A DNA stretch of 64,000 nt from Ochotona curzoniae (Eukaryota > Chordata > Mammalia > Lagomorpha > Ochotonidae), in contig NW_024465751.1 in assembly GCF_017591425.1 (NCBI RefSeq), positions 3,906,001 to 3,970,000 on the forward strand, read 5' to 3'. The notes beneath the pieces are model-generated. The model was not told the origin of the DNA. It saw nothing but the letters and a program-made list of their open reading frames with translations, and made no database searches. Each line of letters starts with the position of its first letter. The first letter of the stretch is position 1. Positions 23,480-35,574 of the stretch are shown here, in pieces. Both the position numbers and the translations under genes were made by a program.

Positions 23480-23850
23480 GTTAGGTTAGGCAGGGCAGAA
23501 GTGATTCTAGCACCTTGCAGAAGTGAAGCCAACACTTGCATCTAGGAATGACCCTAAGCTTGTCTCTGCACAGCAGGTTAACACCTGCCACGATGGGTAC
23601 ATGCTGCATGTCACTTGCACGCACAAACCGAGGAGCTGCTGCCTTCTCCCATTCTCCACACCTAAGATGTATAAAAGCCCAGCGCTGTGTAACCTGGGCG
23701 GCCATTTCCCTCACACAGTTACCCCGCCGGGTTGAAGTGGACCTGGGCTGTCCCCGTGAGGGAGTCCGTCAGACCCTCTCCCCTGACTAATAGAACCCCT
23801 TTTGTGAAGTAAAAACCTCTTTCTTTCAGTCACCTCTAAACCTCACAGTA
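23480..23850 (+). mobile_element. Solo-LTR-like element with TATA box, sense orientation
   Basis: TATAAAAG at 23670-23677 is followed by a GC-richer block, then AGTAAA (23809-23814) and a TTTCTTTCAG stretch, and ends near CCTCACA. This order (TATA, R region, polyadenylation-type signal, U5) resembles an endogenous retrovirus LTR. I could not find a clear target duplication or internal viral genes. Ends are approximate. Confidence 0.45.
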
Positions 23851-24054
23851 AGGTAGGAAAGGTTGTGTTCTGTGCCCTTGTCACTTTGAAGTGTATCATT
23901 TAGGCAGAGTTGTAGAAAGTGTGGGGTGTCAGAGCCTTTCCTGTAGAATTTTCCATGATGATGGGAATGGTCTTGTCTTGTGGTGTCTGTTGAATACTTG
24001 TATTTGTTGAATGTACAGAATGTGCCTAGTACAATTGGGAAACTGAGGGTTTTT

Positions 24055-24357
24055 TAAAAAACATAAAAGTTATTTATGTATTTATTTTTACTTGAAAGAG
24101 TTGTAGAGAGAGAGAGGAAATGACAGTTCTTCCGTCTGCAGAACTGGGCTGGTGCAGAGCTGGGAGCCAGGGGCTTCCTTGAGGTCTCCCACATGGGTAC
24201 AGAGGCCCAAGGCCTTGGGCCACTGTCTGCTGCCTTCTAGCACCATCAGCAGGGAACTGGATTGTAGTTGGAGCAACAGGGACACAAACAGACACCAATA
24301 TAGGATGCTGACGCCGTAAGTGGAGATCAGCTGGCTCTGCCACTGTGCCGGGACCTA
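24055..24357 (-). mobile_element. CSINE
   Basis: TATTTATTTTTACTTGAAAG, GAGGTCTCCCACATGGGTAC and head CACTGTGCCGGGACC. A short internal segment after CTTCCGTCTGC is missing. Confidence 0.85.
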
Positions 24358-24779
24358 GGAAATTGAGTTTTTAAAGTTTATTTAGTTTTGGTGAATTTAC
24401 TTTTAAATTAAGGTTGGTCATCATTGGTGGCTGCTGTTAGGGTATCACTGTCATGCTAGAATTCACATGCAAGCAACCCCCCTCCCCCGGGGCTAAGTGT
24501 TCTGCTTCCTTAGTATGTAGTGGGCTCAGTGAAGGTGTGTTTCTGCCCCCACAGGTAATTGATGCTGGAGCAATTTGAGAAGTGCCAGGTGTTGAGGTTT
24601 CTATGCTTTAGTATCCTCAGAGCATCTTTGAATGGAAGTTTAAGAGTGGGCTCAGGGTATGGAGCAGGTGAGAGAGTGCTGGTTTAGACACAGTTGAGAG
24701 CCAGAGCTCCATACACGTGGGGCAACCACACCCTGTCTTCTGCAGGGGAGAGCGGAGGTCTCTTCCTTTCCTTTTCTTT

Positions 24780-25083
24780 TCAAAGATTTACTTATTCATT
24801 TGAAAAGCAAAATTACAGAGCAGGAATGACAGTGATCTTCCATATTCTTCTCCATCTGTAAACGGCCACAATGGCTAGGACTGAGGCAAACCAAAGCCAG
24901 GAGCCTGAAACTCCATCCGGGTCTCCCACATAGAGAGCAGGAACCCAAGGACTGTGGCCATCTGCTGCTGCTTTTCCATGTGCATTCGTTGAAACTGGAT
25001 TAGAAACAGAGCAGCCAGGACTCGAACTTAGGAGATGCTGGCATTGCAGGCAGCAGCTTAACTTGCTGTGCCACAGTGTCCAT
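24780..25083 (-). mobile_element. CSINE, old
   Basis: TTACTTATTCATTTGAAAAG, CCATCCGGGTCTCCCACA and TTAACTTGCTGTGCCACAGT. Confidence 0.85.
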
Positions 25084-25178
25084 TTCCACCTAGAGTTTTT
25101 TAGTAATGATCTAGCTGAGCCTTATCATAATTCTAAATCTTGTAAAATATGAAATAAGAATTGGGTTTCTAATAACAA

Positions 25179-25666
25179 CAGTCATGTGCCAGTTAGCAAC
25201 CTTCCGGTAACATCAGGCTGTGTGCTCATTAAGATCATAAGTGAGATGGAAAGTTCCCATGTCTTAGTGACATCATAGCTGTTGCAATGTCACAGCAATG
25301 CGTCATCACTGTGTCTGTGGTGGTGCTGGTGTAAACAACCCTATTATGTTCCTGATCATATAATTATGTAGCAAATGCAATACTTGATAATAAGTGACTG
25401 TGAGACTGGTTTATGTATCTGCTGCCCTGTGCTTCTTATTCTTGTTCTGGAGCACACTGCCACTGTGGGGCCATCTGCTCACTCCCTTGGCAGCAGCCTT
25501 TTCCATCTTACGTTCCCAGTCTCTTGATTGCATCAAGGGGCCATGTGCAGTGGTTGACCTCTGCCATATAGGTTTGTAAGTGCACTCTGTGATGTTTGCC
25601 CAACAATGAAATTGTCTAATGACGCATTTCTCGGAACATATCCCTGTTGTTAAGTGACATATGACC
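25179..25666 (-). mobile_element. Tigger3-like DNA transposon remnant
   Basis: The left end CAGTCATGTGCC and right end CTGTTGTTAAGTGACATATG are inverted relatives of each other. TCTAATGACGCATTTCTCGG near the right end matches the pogo-like element whose terminus includes GAGAAATGCGTCATTAG. The middle is shortened and diverged; no transposase frame. Confidence 0.6.
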
Positions 25667-25829
25667 ATCTAAGCATGCCAGGACCCATTTAAAAGCAGCA
25701 ATTACCTCTGCAGCTGCACAGCACTATTTGTGCATTAGTCAGCCATTTTTCCTCCTTGCTCTGGATGTTGACTAGCCTTCTTACTGTCACATGGCAAAAT
25801 TGCTGAGTAGTGATGGACAACACAGACTG

Positions 25830-25975
25830 CCTGGCCTGCATGTGAGTGCTGGCTCCACCCCTGGGACTTACTGGGTGGGCCTGGCAAGTTGTTTTATTTT
25901 ATTTTATTTTATTTTATTTTTTAAAATCTGTTTAATGGGTGTAACAGTATCTGCTACTTGAAGCAATACCATTCA
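25830..25975 (+). repeat. MIR with TTTTA expansion
   Basis: ACTGCCTGGCCTGCATGTGAG, GGGACTTACTGGGTGGG and CTGTTTAATGGGTGTAACAG are in sense MIR order. A (TTTTA)n tract (25892-25922) sits in the middle. Confidence 0.55.
25892..25922. repeat. (TTTTA)n microsatellite
   Basis: About six TTTTA units. Confidence 0.9.
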
Positions 25976-26049
25976 TGGAAAATTCAGCACCTGACACTTT
26001 GCAGTGGTTATTATAGTAGCAATACCCATGATGGCTAGTCCTGAACATT

Positions 26050-26250
26050 TAATGTGCAATGGGCACTTTCTCCCCTCTAAGTCCTGTTAGTTATTAACTT
26101 ACTGAGCCCTGACAGCAGCCCTGTGATGCTGTACTGTTGTGATTTCAATTGCTGAGGCAAGCTGAAGCTCTTGGAGGTTTGGGAAGTTGTTTGAAAAACC
26201 ACAGTTCTGGCACATGGCAGAGATGGAACTCAAGAACTGGCCATAGCACT
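26050..26250 (-). repeat. MIR SINE
   Basis: TGCAATGGGCACTTTCTCCC, CTGACAGCAGCCCTGTGATG and TGGCAGAGATGGAACTCAAG match the antisense MIR order. Confidence 0.6.
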
Positions 26251-26609
26251 TAGACCTCAGGGTGGTGTTATATTCGCTTCACACTCTGAAAAACCTTTCA
26301 AGATGAGCATATTCTTTTTCTTTTCTTTTTTTTTTTTACGTTCCCAGCCTCAATGTCAGAATTAATCCATAGGTCAACTGAGCTTCCAGAAACTTTTCAC
26401 CCAGCCACCCATTCTCTCCCTTTAAAAATATCACCTTTATGACACTAAGCCTGTTTGGGTTTCTTCTTGAGACTCAGTCTCCCTATAAGATATTCTTTGC
26501 TCCAAACAACCTCAAAATGTTTTGGAAGCTATCTTTATGATGACTACCTCTGAGTGATATCCCCATCTGGCCCTGTCCTCCATACCTGATTGTCCTAACT
26601 ACCTAATTC

Positions 26610-27130
26610 AGTGTTCAGTAACAGGTGGAACATTCCTCATCCAAAAATCCAAAACACATCCAAATTAGAAACCAGTGTGATGCCACAGGTGAAAAATTTT
26701 ACACTATGAAACCTGGTTTCATGTATAAAATTATTTTTTAAAGACTTATTTGAAAGTCAGAGGGATGAAGAGAGAGAGATCGTCCTTCCATTGGTTCATT
26801 TTCCAGATGGTGCAATGGCCAAGACAGGACATGTCAAAGCCAACACACAAGACCTTCTTACTGATCTCCCATGTGGGAAGCAGAGACCCAAGTGCTGCGT
26901 TTCTCAGGCTATTAGAAGGGAGCTGGATTGGAAGTGGATGCCAGAGTTGCAGGTAGCAGCTTTACTCACTAATCTCAAAATGCCAGCTCGTCATGCACAC
27001 AATTACTAAAAATATTATGTGAGATTACTTTCAGCTATGCAAGTTAGGCGTATTTGGAACATAAGTGAATTTTGTGCCTGGACTTGGTTATCATCCCTAA
27101 GATATATCACTATGACTCTGCCAACACACA
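26610..27130. mobile_element. Tigger2-like DNA transposon remnant split by a CSINE
   Basis: CAGGTGGAACATTCCTCATC followed by CAAAAATCCAAAACAC resembles the terminal region of a pogo-like element (CATCCCTAATCCAAAAATCC). The right part, after the CSINE at 26737-26988, includes GGCGTATTTGGAACATAAGTG. Diverged; no ORF. Confidence 0.4.
26737..26988 (-). mobile_element. CSINE, old
   Basis: GACTTATTTGAAAGTCAGAG, GATCTCCCATGTGGGAAGC and GGAGCTGGATTGGAAGTGG; the head is degraded. Confidence 0.8.
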
Positions 27131-28625
27131 GAATCTGGTCCCAGGCATTCCTGGTAAGGGTTACTCTGTCTGAGCCTTTAGCACAGACTTTTCCTTGTGC
27201 TTGCAGGCGTCATGCTGTGCTCCTGCTTGAGCCTCAGTGGCCCAGTGCTGCCTGCTCATACTCCTTTGCCTGAAGTTCAGATTTCCCGCCATGGCCTAGC
27301 AAGCCTAGCCTGACCACATCTGCCCTCCCCACAACAACCAGGATCTGTCATAAGCTTCTGTACCCTCAGCAGTCACTTTCCTGTGTCAGGACTTGCTGCA
27401 GGTTCTTTCCCTATCGGTGCCTCTTCTGCATCCAGTACCCTGCTCTTCACACCATGGGGTCTCAAATAAATCTTTTCCCACTTGCTTTAGCCTTTATCGT
27501 CTCTGGATGCTCTGTGACAAAGATTTTTTTTCCAGCACTTTTGACAATCTAGAGTTCTTTGTGCTCTTGTTTATGTCCACTCCATGCAAGAAAGCATAGG
27601 CTGCCAATGGATGAAGGTGGTGATGATGCTTACCTGCTTACATTACTCCTGGCATGTAGTAGCATTAACTGCTGTTGGTGAGATCAAGTCAGTTGGTCTT
27701 GCAAAGCCAAGCATGAACATAAAACATCAATTCGAGGCCTGTCCCTTTAGAATTCTTTCACAGGTGGGTGAGCTTTGTGTGTATATACAGTTGGTTAAAA
27801 ATTGCATGAGACCTGAGCTGATTTTATGGGCCTTGGTCTTTTTACACATTTATCCTCTTGGGTTATCCAAAAGATGAGAACTATCAAGGTATTCATAGGA
27901 AAAGTGGCAGCCTTGGACATTCAGATCATATTAAAAATGTTTATTTGAATTTGGTTTAAAATGGAAGCTATGAGCTAATGCATTTTACAAATTTGAGTCA
28001 GGAACTGTTTTCTGTGTTAAGAAGGGTGAGATGTGGAGCACTCCGTGTGCTCTTCGAAGCAATTCTTTGCAAGTATCTACGGCTTGTTAGTTACAAACAA
28101 CCACACAGCTGTGCTTGAGCAGTGACAGCTCAACCAATGAGGACGCCACTGCCAAGGTGAACATGTGCTGGCTGAGCTGAAGTGTCCAGGGCCTGTGCTG
28201 GGCTGAGCCACACAGCTGAAGATCCATCCACAGGGCAGCTATAAACACCAAAGGCGGCATGAACTCGGCCCCAGCTCTTTGTGCTGTCTGCTTTTGCTTA
28301 GCAGCAGGGTCAAAGGTAGTTGAACTCTAGACCATGGTGAGGTGGATCTGCTGTTACTTGCTCGCATAGGTTGAAGAGCAATTGCCAGAGGTTGCCAGTG
28401 GCCCTAGCAGACTGAAAGTGGAATTTTCCCCAAGGAATGTATCAGGTAGAGTCTGTGTCTAGAGTCTTTGAGGCACAGTCCTCAGCCCCATGGGTTGGGT
28501 GAATCACTGAATCCCTTCATGCTCCTTTCTGTTCTTCTCATAGTAGGAATGGAAGCGGGGGTAGGCAAGAGGCCCAGAGCCCTGGGTTAAGTTAGGATGG
28601 TTTATGCTACCTATGTGTGTCAGCA

Positions 28626-28627
<2 letters not shown>
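27131..28627. other. Unassigned intronic sequence
   Basis: Short L2-like phrases occur (for example GGCATGTAGTAGCATTAACTG near 27650), but nothing certain. No gene. Confidence 0.4.
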
Positions 28628-28678
<51 letters not shown>

Positions 28679-28682
28679 TGTG
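28628..28682. repeat. (TG)n microsatellite
   Basis: An uninterrupted TG run of over 40 bases followed by GCGCGCATGTGTG. A CSINE begins immediately after it. Confidence 0.95.
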
Positions 28683-29001
28683 TAAAAGTTTCTTATTTGA
28701 AAGGGGGAAAAAGAGAGAGAGAGACAACCAGAGAGAGCGAAGGAATGCTGCTATCTGCTGATTCACTGGCTCCCTGCGTACAACAGCCAGGGCTGGCCCA
28801 GGTGCTAACTGGGAGCTGGGAGCTCGAGCTGGGTTTCCCTTGTAGGTGACAGTGACCCAGCTGCTTGAACCGTCATCTGCTGCCTCTCAGGGTGCCTGTT
28901 AGAGACAAGTGGAATCAAGAGCAGGGCCAGGACTGGAAGCAGGCACTCAGATATGGGATGTATCACCCCAGGCAGGTTAACCACTGTGCCAAATGCCTAC
29001 T
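28682..29001 (-). mobile_element. CSINE, old subfamily
   Basis: TTTCTTATTTGAAAGGGGG, GATTCACTGGCTCCCTGC and GTTAACCACTGTGCCAAATG. The ending ATGCCTAC belongs to an older subfamily. Confidence 0.8.
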
Positions 29002-29229
29002 CAAATGGAATTTTAGTGTTGGATGCTAGAATCTCAGTGTAGGCTAGCTTGAGCAGTGAAGGGATTTACTTGATCATGGGTGCGACAGGACCAGGAGTAT
29101 GTTTGGGCTGCAGGAGTGAGTCGCTGTGGTGATTCGGTCGCCTGTTTACTCTTTTCCTTTATATGTCAGTACTGAGGCTGTCTCCTCGCTGATTTCTCAG
29201 CTGTGCCTTTCCCATGCTGGCTTTGTTCT

Positions 29230-29650
29230 CAGGATCTTTGTGCTGGTGTTTTTAGAAGTACCTGCCCCATAGCAACCTGCTCAGCAACCCCAAGAGACTT
29301 TCTTCCCAGGAGTTCCTGAGTTGGAATGTCTGAATGCCCAGCCCGCATCATCCATTGTGAACAGGCTGATGGGCTGCTCTGATTGGACAGGTCCATGTCA
29401 CCTGCTATCCTCATAATGGCAGAGGGGCTATATAAAGGAGGTGTGGCACCCCCAGTGTGTACTTGGAGTACTCTCAACAGAGGAAAAGGTACTGGCTACT
29501 GGGGACTTCAAAACAAATTCCCAAGTTCAGTTTCTTAGGGGTCGGGGTGTTCAGGAGGTGCTTCTGCTTTGCTGTTAATAAACGAAGCCCAGCACAACTC
29601 TACCAGCCACAGGATCCCTGCTGGTCCCTGAGTGTGGGGGAGGGAGATGC
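29230..29650 (+). mobile_element. Solo-LTR-like element with CCAAT, TATA and AATAAA, sense orientation
   Basis: An inverted CCAAT (ATTGG, 29382-29386) lies 43 bp before a perfect TATATAAAG (29429-29437). AATAAA follows at 29577-29582, about 140 bp downstream, and a further 70 bp completes a plausible U5. The layout is that of a retroviral LTR in the direction of ASAP1 transcription. Exact ends and family are not resolved, and no internal viral sequence is visible. Confidence 0.5.
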
Positions 29651-30309
29651 TGCGGGATGTCTCATCCCCTGCTTATAGCTCCTGTGCTCAGTACAGGCCA
29701 CTGGATTGCGGAGGGAACATGTAACATATTTGCCTGCCTTTCCCTGCGAGCCTTACCTGAAACACAGATCTGAGTCCCTGCACCCGGGGAGCAGCACAGC
29801 CTGTACCTGGCAGGCAGGGGCTGGATGGGGTGAGTGGAGACTCCAAGGGGCAGGGGCAGCTGGAATAGGAGTGATGTGGGAGGCAGCCAGGACAGGTGCT
29901 GTGGGCATGGAGGAGGCTTTCCCGTGGCTCTGTGTCAGAGGGAAACATAGGCTTAACCCCCACTGTCTGGCCTGCCATGGCTTCGTTGGATCTCCACCGT
30001 CGTCTCCCCTCCCTGTCCACATTTCAGTCCTGCTCAAGTTGTGTTGGTCGCTTGAGAGCTGTCGTCCTTCCATTGCCTTGGGAGCCCTGGGTGGTGCCCT
30101 AGGCAACAAGACTGGCCACCGGGCACCTGGCACCTGGCCTGGGATGTAACTTCCCTGCTGCCTATAGCCCTGTCAATGCATAGACGCTCGGCAGGGTCCC
30201 ATTTTTTGCTGTTTAAAATGTAATTTGTTGTTGTTGTTGTTAAAGCAGAACCTTGGAAGCACCAGATAGGATCCATAGCATCCTGCTTCTTATTTGCACA
30301 AATTCTTGT

Positions 30310-30365
30310 TTAAAAAAATTATTTGAAAAGCAGATTGATAGAGGGAGAGACAGAGATCGATCATT
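30310..30365 (-). mobile_element. CSINE, left piece, interrupted
   Basis: TTATTTGAAAAGCAGATTG and GAGAGACAGAGATC belong to the tail side of an older copy that continues at 30666. Confidence 0.7.
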
Positions 30366-30665
30366 TGTTTTTAAAAATATTTTTAAAATGTTCAGTGTTA
30401 CAGAGAGAGGAAAATAGAGATCTTTTCTTCTGGTCCTCAGATGTCTACAATGTTCAGGGCTGGTCACACTGAAGCCGGGACACAAATCCTTCATCTGAGA
30501 CTTCCACATGAGTGGCAGGGGTCCAAACACTTGCGCCATCTTCTGTTGCTTTTCCTAAGCATTAACATGTTGCTGGATCAGAACTAGAGCAGCCACCACA
30601 TGAATTGGCACCAACATGGAATGCCAGCATTGTAAATAGTAGCTTTAGCCATTGCATGATAAGCT
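30366..30665 (-). mobile_element. CSINE nested inside another CSINE
   Basis: This complete copy (TTTTTAAAATGTTCAGTGTT, CTTCCACATGAGTGGCAGGG, head TTTAGCCATTGCATGAT) separates 30310-30365 from 30666-30943 and is therefore the later insertion. Confidence 0.75.
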
Positions 30666-30943
30666 GGTTAAGAGAGAGCACTTTATCTTCTGGTTCACTC
30701 CCCAAATGGCCAGCAATGGCTTAGGCTGATCTTGATTAAAGCCAGGAATCTGGAGCTCCAGCCAGGTCTCTTGCATAAGTGTCAGGGACCCAAGTACTTG
30801 GGCCACTTGCTTCTGCTTTTCTGGGTACATTTGCAGAACATTGGCTTGGAAGTGGAACAGCTGGGCCTCAAAGCCATGATGTGATATGGGTTGCTAGTAT
30901 GGCAGGTGGCAGTTTAGCTTCCTGCACTGTAGCCTTGGCCCTC
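30666..30943 (-). mobile_element. CSINE, right piece, interrupted
   Basis: It resumes with CTTCTGGTTCACTCCCCAAATG and continues through the centre to the head TGCACTGTAGCCTTGGCCC. Confidence 0.75.
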
Positions 30944-30989
30944 ATCTTGCTTTGATTTATTTTCAGCCTCTATTGTTCTTCTGCTCTAC

Positions 30990-31100
30990 AACCTCCTGCT
31001 TCAGGTGGGCGTCATCTCAGCTTTTTTGCTATGTGTGGCTTCCAGGCCAGGGCATGGCTCATGGCAGGCACTTAGTAATGTTAGAAGAATGAATGACCGA
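30990..31100 (+). repeat. L2 3' end-like fragment
   Basis: GGCAGGCACTTAGTAATGTTAG followed by GAATGAATGA matches the usual end of L2 copies. Confidence 0.45.
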
Positions 31101-32474
31101 GCGCCAGAGAGCCATTCGGGGAGGTGAAGTACAAAAGAGAGCCCCCTTGATACTTAGAGGCACTGTTGTCTCTGCCGCCTGGATTTTCACTCACATGCTC
31201 TGTCCTCCCCCTTGACCAGCAGTTAGGGTTCTCAGTGTGCCGGGGTAGAAAGGTGGCAGTTACAGTGCAGGGATATGGTTGGCTGCAGAACATGTCTCTG
31301 ACTTCACAGCTATGTGGCCAGCCTTAGCATCACTCCTGGGAAGTTGCAGTTACCCCTTCCTTTGAACAGATGTATGCACGTGGTGGGGAAGTTGGTGGGT
31401 TTCTTCGAGTCAGAGAAGCCCTTCCTACTGGTAACTGTCGGTCATTCCATCTCACCTCAGTTTCCTGTTTGGTTTGAGACTCTGATCACCTCTGGATTGT
31501 CATTACCACATGTAATTATCAAGAGGAAGGACTTGTGTCCAAGCTTGTGACCTGGACTTCCCACACTCTCATCTGGCCTTCTATGACTCTGCGTCCATCA
31601 TTCAGGGGCTTGAGTAAGAGTTCAGGTGAGTGCTGTGCCCTCACAGAGGGCAGTCTTCACTGTGACTGGGATGAAAGGTAAAGGCTGGCTCTGGAGGCCC
31701 AAGTCCTTCTTGGGGCATCAGATGACCCACCCTTGAGCTCAGGGTAAACCTCTCTAGGAGAAGTGGCGTGGTGCTGCCCCACAGCACTTGGCTATCTTTC
31801 AGAGCCCAGCTAACAAAGGAAAGTCCAAGGCTAGTGCCAACTTTAGACCTTCTTGGACCCAGGGATGCCAGCAGAGTTTCCAGGCCTCAGCCCTCTGTTC
31901 CACTGTGATAACGTGTCATTAAGGACCTACCCCACCTCACACCTCCCTGCCCCATGACCTTGAAGAAGTACCTATCTGCTGTGTGCCCCAGTTGTCTCAT
32001 ATGGGGCTAACAAACAGTCGCATGCCATGGACGTAGCAAGGGTGAAGCTAGGTGTTCAGCACCAGGTGTTCAGCTTCCTGCCTGGAGGCTGTGAAGTCCC
32101 TTGGGATGTTGCCGGCTTCATTTCTAGGTGGGCTCTCTGCCTTTGCTGGCTCTTCATGATGCAGTGCTTGTAGTCTTCTGGCTTCTAGTCCGCTGTAAAG
32201 AGTTTCTCATTCCCCGCAAAAGGATTGCTCAATGGTCTCTGGAAGCCTCGGGCTCACTAGCTGCAGGTGTATGCTACCCATGAAGAAGGGCTCCTCCAGG
32301 CGAGCCCCACAAAGAGAAGGTAGAAGGAGGAAACAGTCTGCCTGCCAAGGTTGGCACTGGGACAGAGGGACCAGACCCAAGAGACAGTGCCACTTCCAGG
32401 CAGAAGACGGAATAAAGAGCCTTACAGAGCCTGGTTGTGTGAGAGGAGGCAGCAGTACTGAGGCCAGGTGATTG

Positions 32475-32665
32475 CTGTGTTTTGGCCGCCCAGGAAACTC
32501 CTTTTTGAGCCTTTGGGCTTTTGTACATGCTGTTTGTTCCCACTGTCAGGGATGCCTTACCCACCCACACTCTCATTCATCCCGCAAGACTCTGCTCCTG
32601 CGTGATGCTCTCTGCCGCAGGCAGTCAGCACCCCTCCCCTCCAGCCGCATTTCCCATTCCAGCAC
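32475..32665 (+). repeat. L2-like fragment
   Basis: TTTGGGCTTTTGTACATGCTG followed by TTCCCACTGTCAGGGATGCC matches the L2 phrase TTTGCACATGCTGTTCCC. Confidence 0.55.
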
Positions 32666-33504
32666 AAGCATCTATTGACAGCCCTGTGTGCGGAGAATGT
32701 CAATGTGAGAACACAACGGAGTGCCTGTGTTGGAAGCAGCCTGATCCTTCCTCTTTGCTCTGTCCCTCTGTCAGAGCACTCGCTTGCTCATTCATTTATT
32801 CAGCAAACATTTAGGCAGCACTGTATCTCTTGCCACAGATGGTTCTAGAAGCTGGTGATTGCACGAGTGGTGGGAGAGACGATTGAATCAACAATATGAA
32901 TGACTAAGATAATTTGTGGTAGTGGATGATATAAAGAATAAACCAGGGTGAAGAAGAGAGCGAGGACTTGGGCACCAGGTGTGTGGGAAGTGAGGGACCC
33001 TGGAGAGAGAGAGCCCTGCCGAGTGACAGGAACAAGTGTGCTGCAGGCCAGGGAAGGGAGCTAGCCAGGTGGGAAGGCTCTGGGATGGCTGGCCAATGTG
33101 CCAGAGTCCTGGGAGCAGCGCCACAGTGGGGAAGAGGGTGTGAAGATTTGGAAAGAGAGGTTGGGGAGGTGAGCAGCAGGTGCGGTCCACAAAACGCAGA
33201 GAGGCCACATGCCAGGCAAAGATTTTGTCCGGAGCACTTGGGGAGGTCTTGGGGTGGACACTCTTCGTGGGTGCTCAGGCACTCTTTTATCTCTCACAGC
33301 AGCCACTGGCCTCAGGGCGCTGCTAAGAACTTGAAATATGGCCTGTCCAAAGCCAGGCATATAAATATGCCTGTTTTGAGAGACTGTTAAAAAAAAAAGC
33401 ATGTATAATTAATTACATTAATAATTTTCCCATTAATGACATGTAAAAAGGTAGCTTGGTGTGTGTGTGGGGTGTGCAATATTGGATTGAATGAGCTCTC
33501 TTTT

Positions 33505-33795
33505 TAAGCATTTATTCTTTTTGAAAGGCAGAGTTACAGAAAGAGAAATCTCCCATTCATTGGTTTACTTTCCAAAGGCTGCAGTGACTGGAGCTGGGCC
33601 CGTCCAAAGCCAAGAGCCTGGATCCTGGATCCCCCATGTGGGTTCAGGGTTCCAAGGGCTTGGGCCAGCCTCTGATGCTTTCCCAGGCCATTAGCAGGGA
33701 GCTGGATCACAAGTTAAGCAGTGGGACTTGAACTTGAGCCCATATGGGATGCAGGCACCATAGGCAGTGGCTTAATTTGCTATGCCATGGTGCCA
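33505..33795 (-). mobile_element. CSINE, old
   Basis: CATTTATTCTTTTTGAAAGG, CCATTAGCAGGGAGCTGGATC and TTTGCTATGCCATGGTGCC. Confidence 0.85.
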
Positions 33796-34769
33796 AACTT
33801 GAGCTGATCTTTTGTTAGGATTGAGTTCTGCTGTTTCTTTCCCCTTTTCTCCCTTGGTGATTGACAGGGGAGACTACGTGCCTGGCTTGTCCTGGATTCT
33901 ATTTCTGTAGGATGCGATTACCACAGGGGTACCTCGGACCGTTGTCTTTTGCTGCCTGACTTGTCTACACCCGTCCTTGAGGATGGGGACTGCACCTAAC
34001 AGTGCTCCATCTGGTCCCTGGGCATACACAACTGCCCTGTGCTCTGAGTGCCTGTGGCATGCTTTCTGTAGTAGGCTCAGGCCAGGAATACTGAAGATTC
34101 ACTCCCAGAAGCAGGTGTCAGCCCATGAGCTCTGGAGTTGGGGAGCAGGTATTTCAGCATCCTCATCCCTCAGGTACACAACTCCATAGCTCCTCCCAGA
34201 GTCAAGTCCCCAGTGGAGCTAAGCCCCTGTTGCCATCAGTGGTGGCCAAATTAAATATCCCCAGGATTGGTTTCCTTCCTATTTCTGTCTTCTTTTTCTA
34301 TTCACCTGCCTGATATCACTTCCCAGATCCTGGTCACTGCTTGCATTTGGATCTGTCTTGGGCTGTGCTTTGGGACTACTCTGTAGATGAGCATGTCACT
34401 GGGTTGTGGATCAACTGCCTGCCTTCAGGTGAGGAGGGAAGAAAGGGTGGCAAGGAGACAGACTTCCTGGTTTGTCTGTTCCAGCCTTTGGACTCTGAGC
34501 CGTGGAACTAGGAGCAAGGACACTGGGAGTGCCCAGCTCGGGGTGTGGTGTCTGACCGGTCCTGAGTGCCTCCAGCTGCCACTCCCAAGGGGACAGTTGA
34601 GTCAGCAGCTGAGTCAGTGAGGCAGTCACTGAGAGAAGCATTGTTCCCCTGGGTCAGTCTGGCCGGGGAGCCTGGGAGTGCCTTACTGTAGGAAAGGAGC
34701 AGGCCTTGCCCTGTGATATAAAGTGTGAGTGGGTACCATATTTTGTCTCACTCTACCTCTGAACCCAAA
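33796..34769. other. Unassigned intronic sequence
   Basis: A GGTTTCCTTCCTATTTCTGTC stretch and short GA-rich patches only; no gene or assignable repeat. Confidence 0.4.
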
Positions 34770-35445
34770 TGTATGGGGCTTTCCCACCCCAAGCAGTTCT
34801 CCAATTTTCCAATACAGATTGAGTTTCCACACAGTTCCATTGCATTTGGCTACTATTTGGAGCTAGTATAGACCTCACAGGGTAAGGGCTCAGTTCCACA
34901 TGATAATCCCACTTCAGATGCTGAAGTCCCATGAGTTACCCCCAACTTCCAACCAGTAGATGAACATTCAAGGGGCCCAGTATCCCCTTCTCAGCTTTCA
35001 CGGTTTGTTAGAACAAGTCACAGAATGCAAGGAAGCAGTTTTCTTAGAGTGACTGGCTTTTACAGGACATAGTTTGGGAACAGCCACTTGCAACGAAGCA
35101 TAGGTCAACATCCAGAGAAATGGTTGGTGGTATTGGGCAGTTCCCATCCCCTTTCCACGCTGGTGTGCACAGGCTCCCCCTCCAGAGCCCTCATGCCTGT
35201 GATATGAAGGGGTTTCAGCGAGGTCTCATGATGTAGGTACCCTGGCCATCAGTGACTAGAGTTGTCTTCAGCTCCTCTCCTTTCCAGGGGTCTCTCTGGT
35301 GACCATCTTGAAGCTGTTTAGCCCTCTGACCATGAGTCATCCCATCCATGTAATAAAGATCCTCTTATTATTCAGAACATCTCCTTGGGCTGTAGGAGCC
35401 CTGTGTCAGGAACCAGGCATCAAGTTCTAGTGTGTCTTGTATAAT
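34770..35445 (+). mobile_element. ERVL-type LTR remnant
   Basis: CACGGTTTGTTAGAACAAGTC, CACAGAATGCAAGGAAGC and GCCCTGTGTCAGGAACCAGG follow the order of an old mammalian ERVL-class LTR. AATAAA occurs near 35351. Assigned from memory of the consensus, so tentative. Confidence 0.45.
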
Positions 35446-35574
35446 ATTAAGTATGGCTGATGGGATCAGATGAGAAGATACGTGGAAAGGACCAATGTTA
35501 GGCATTCACTCTACTGCAGGAGCTGTATGCGGTTGCCTATGAGAGGTGCTGCTGGTATTTTGTGACTAAGGGAG

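Larger units (their letters stand above)
30944..33504. other. Intronic sequence with L2-like pieces
   Basis: L2-like phrases at 30990-31100 and 32475-32665. The block 32870-33210 (for example CCAATGTGCCAGAGTCCTGG) recalls an old mammalian repeat but is not named here. No gene. Confidence 0.45.
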
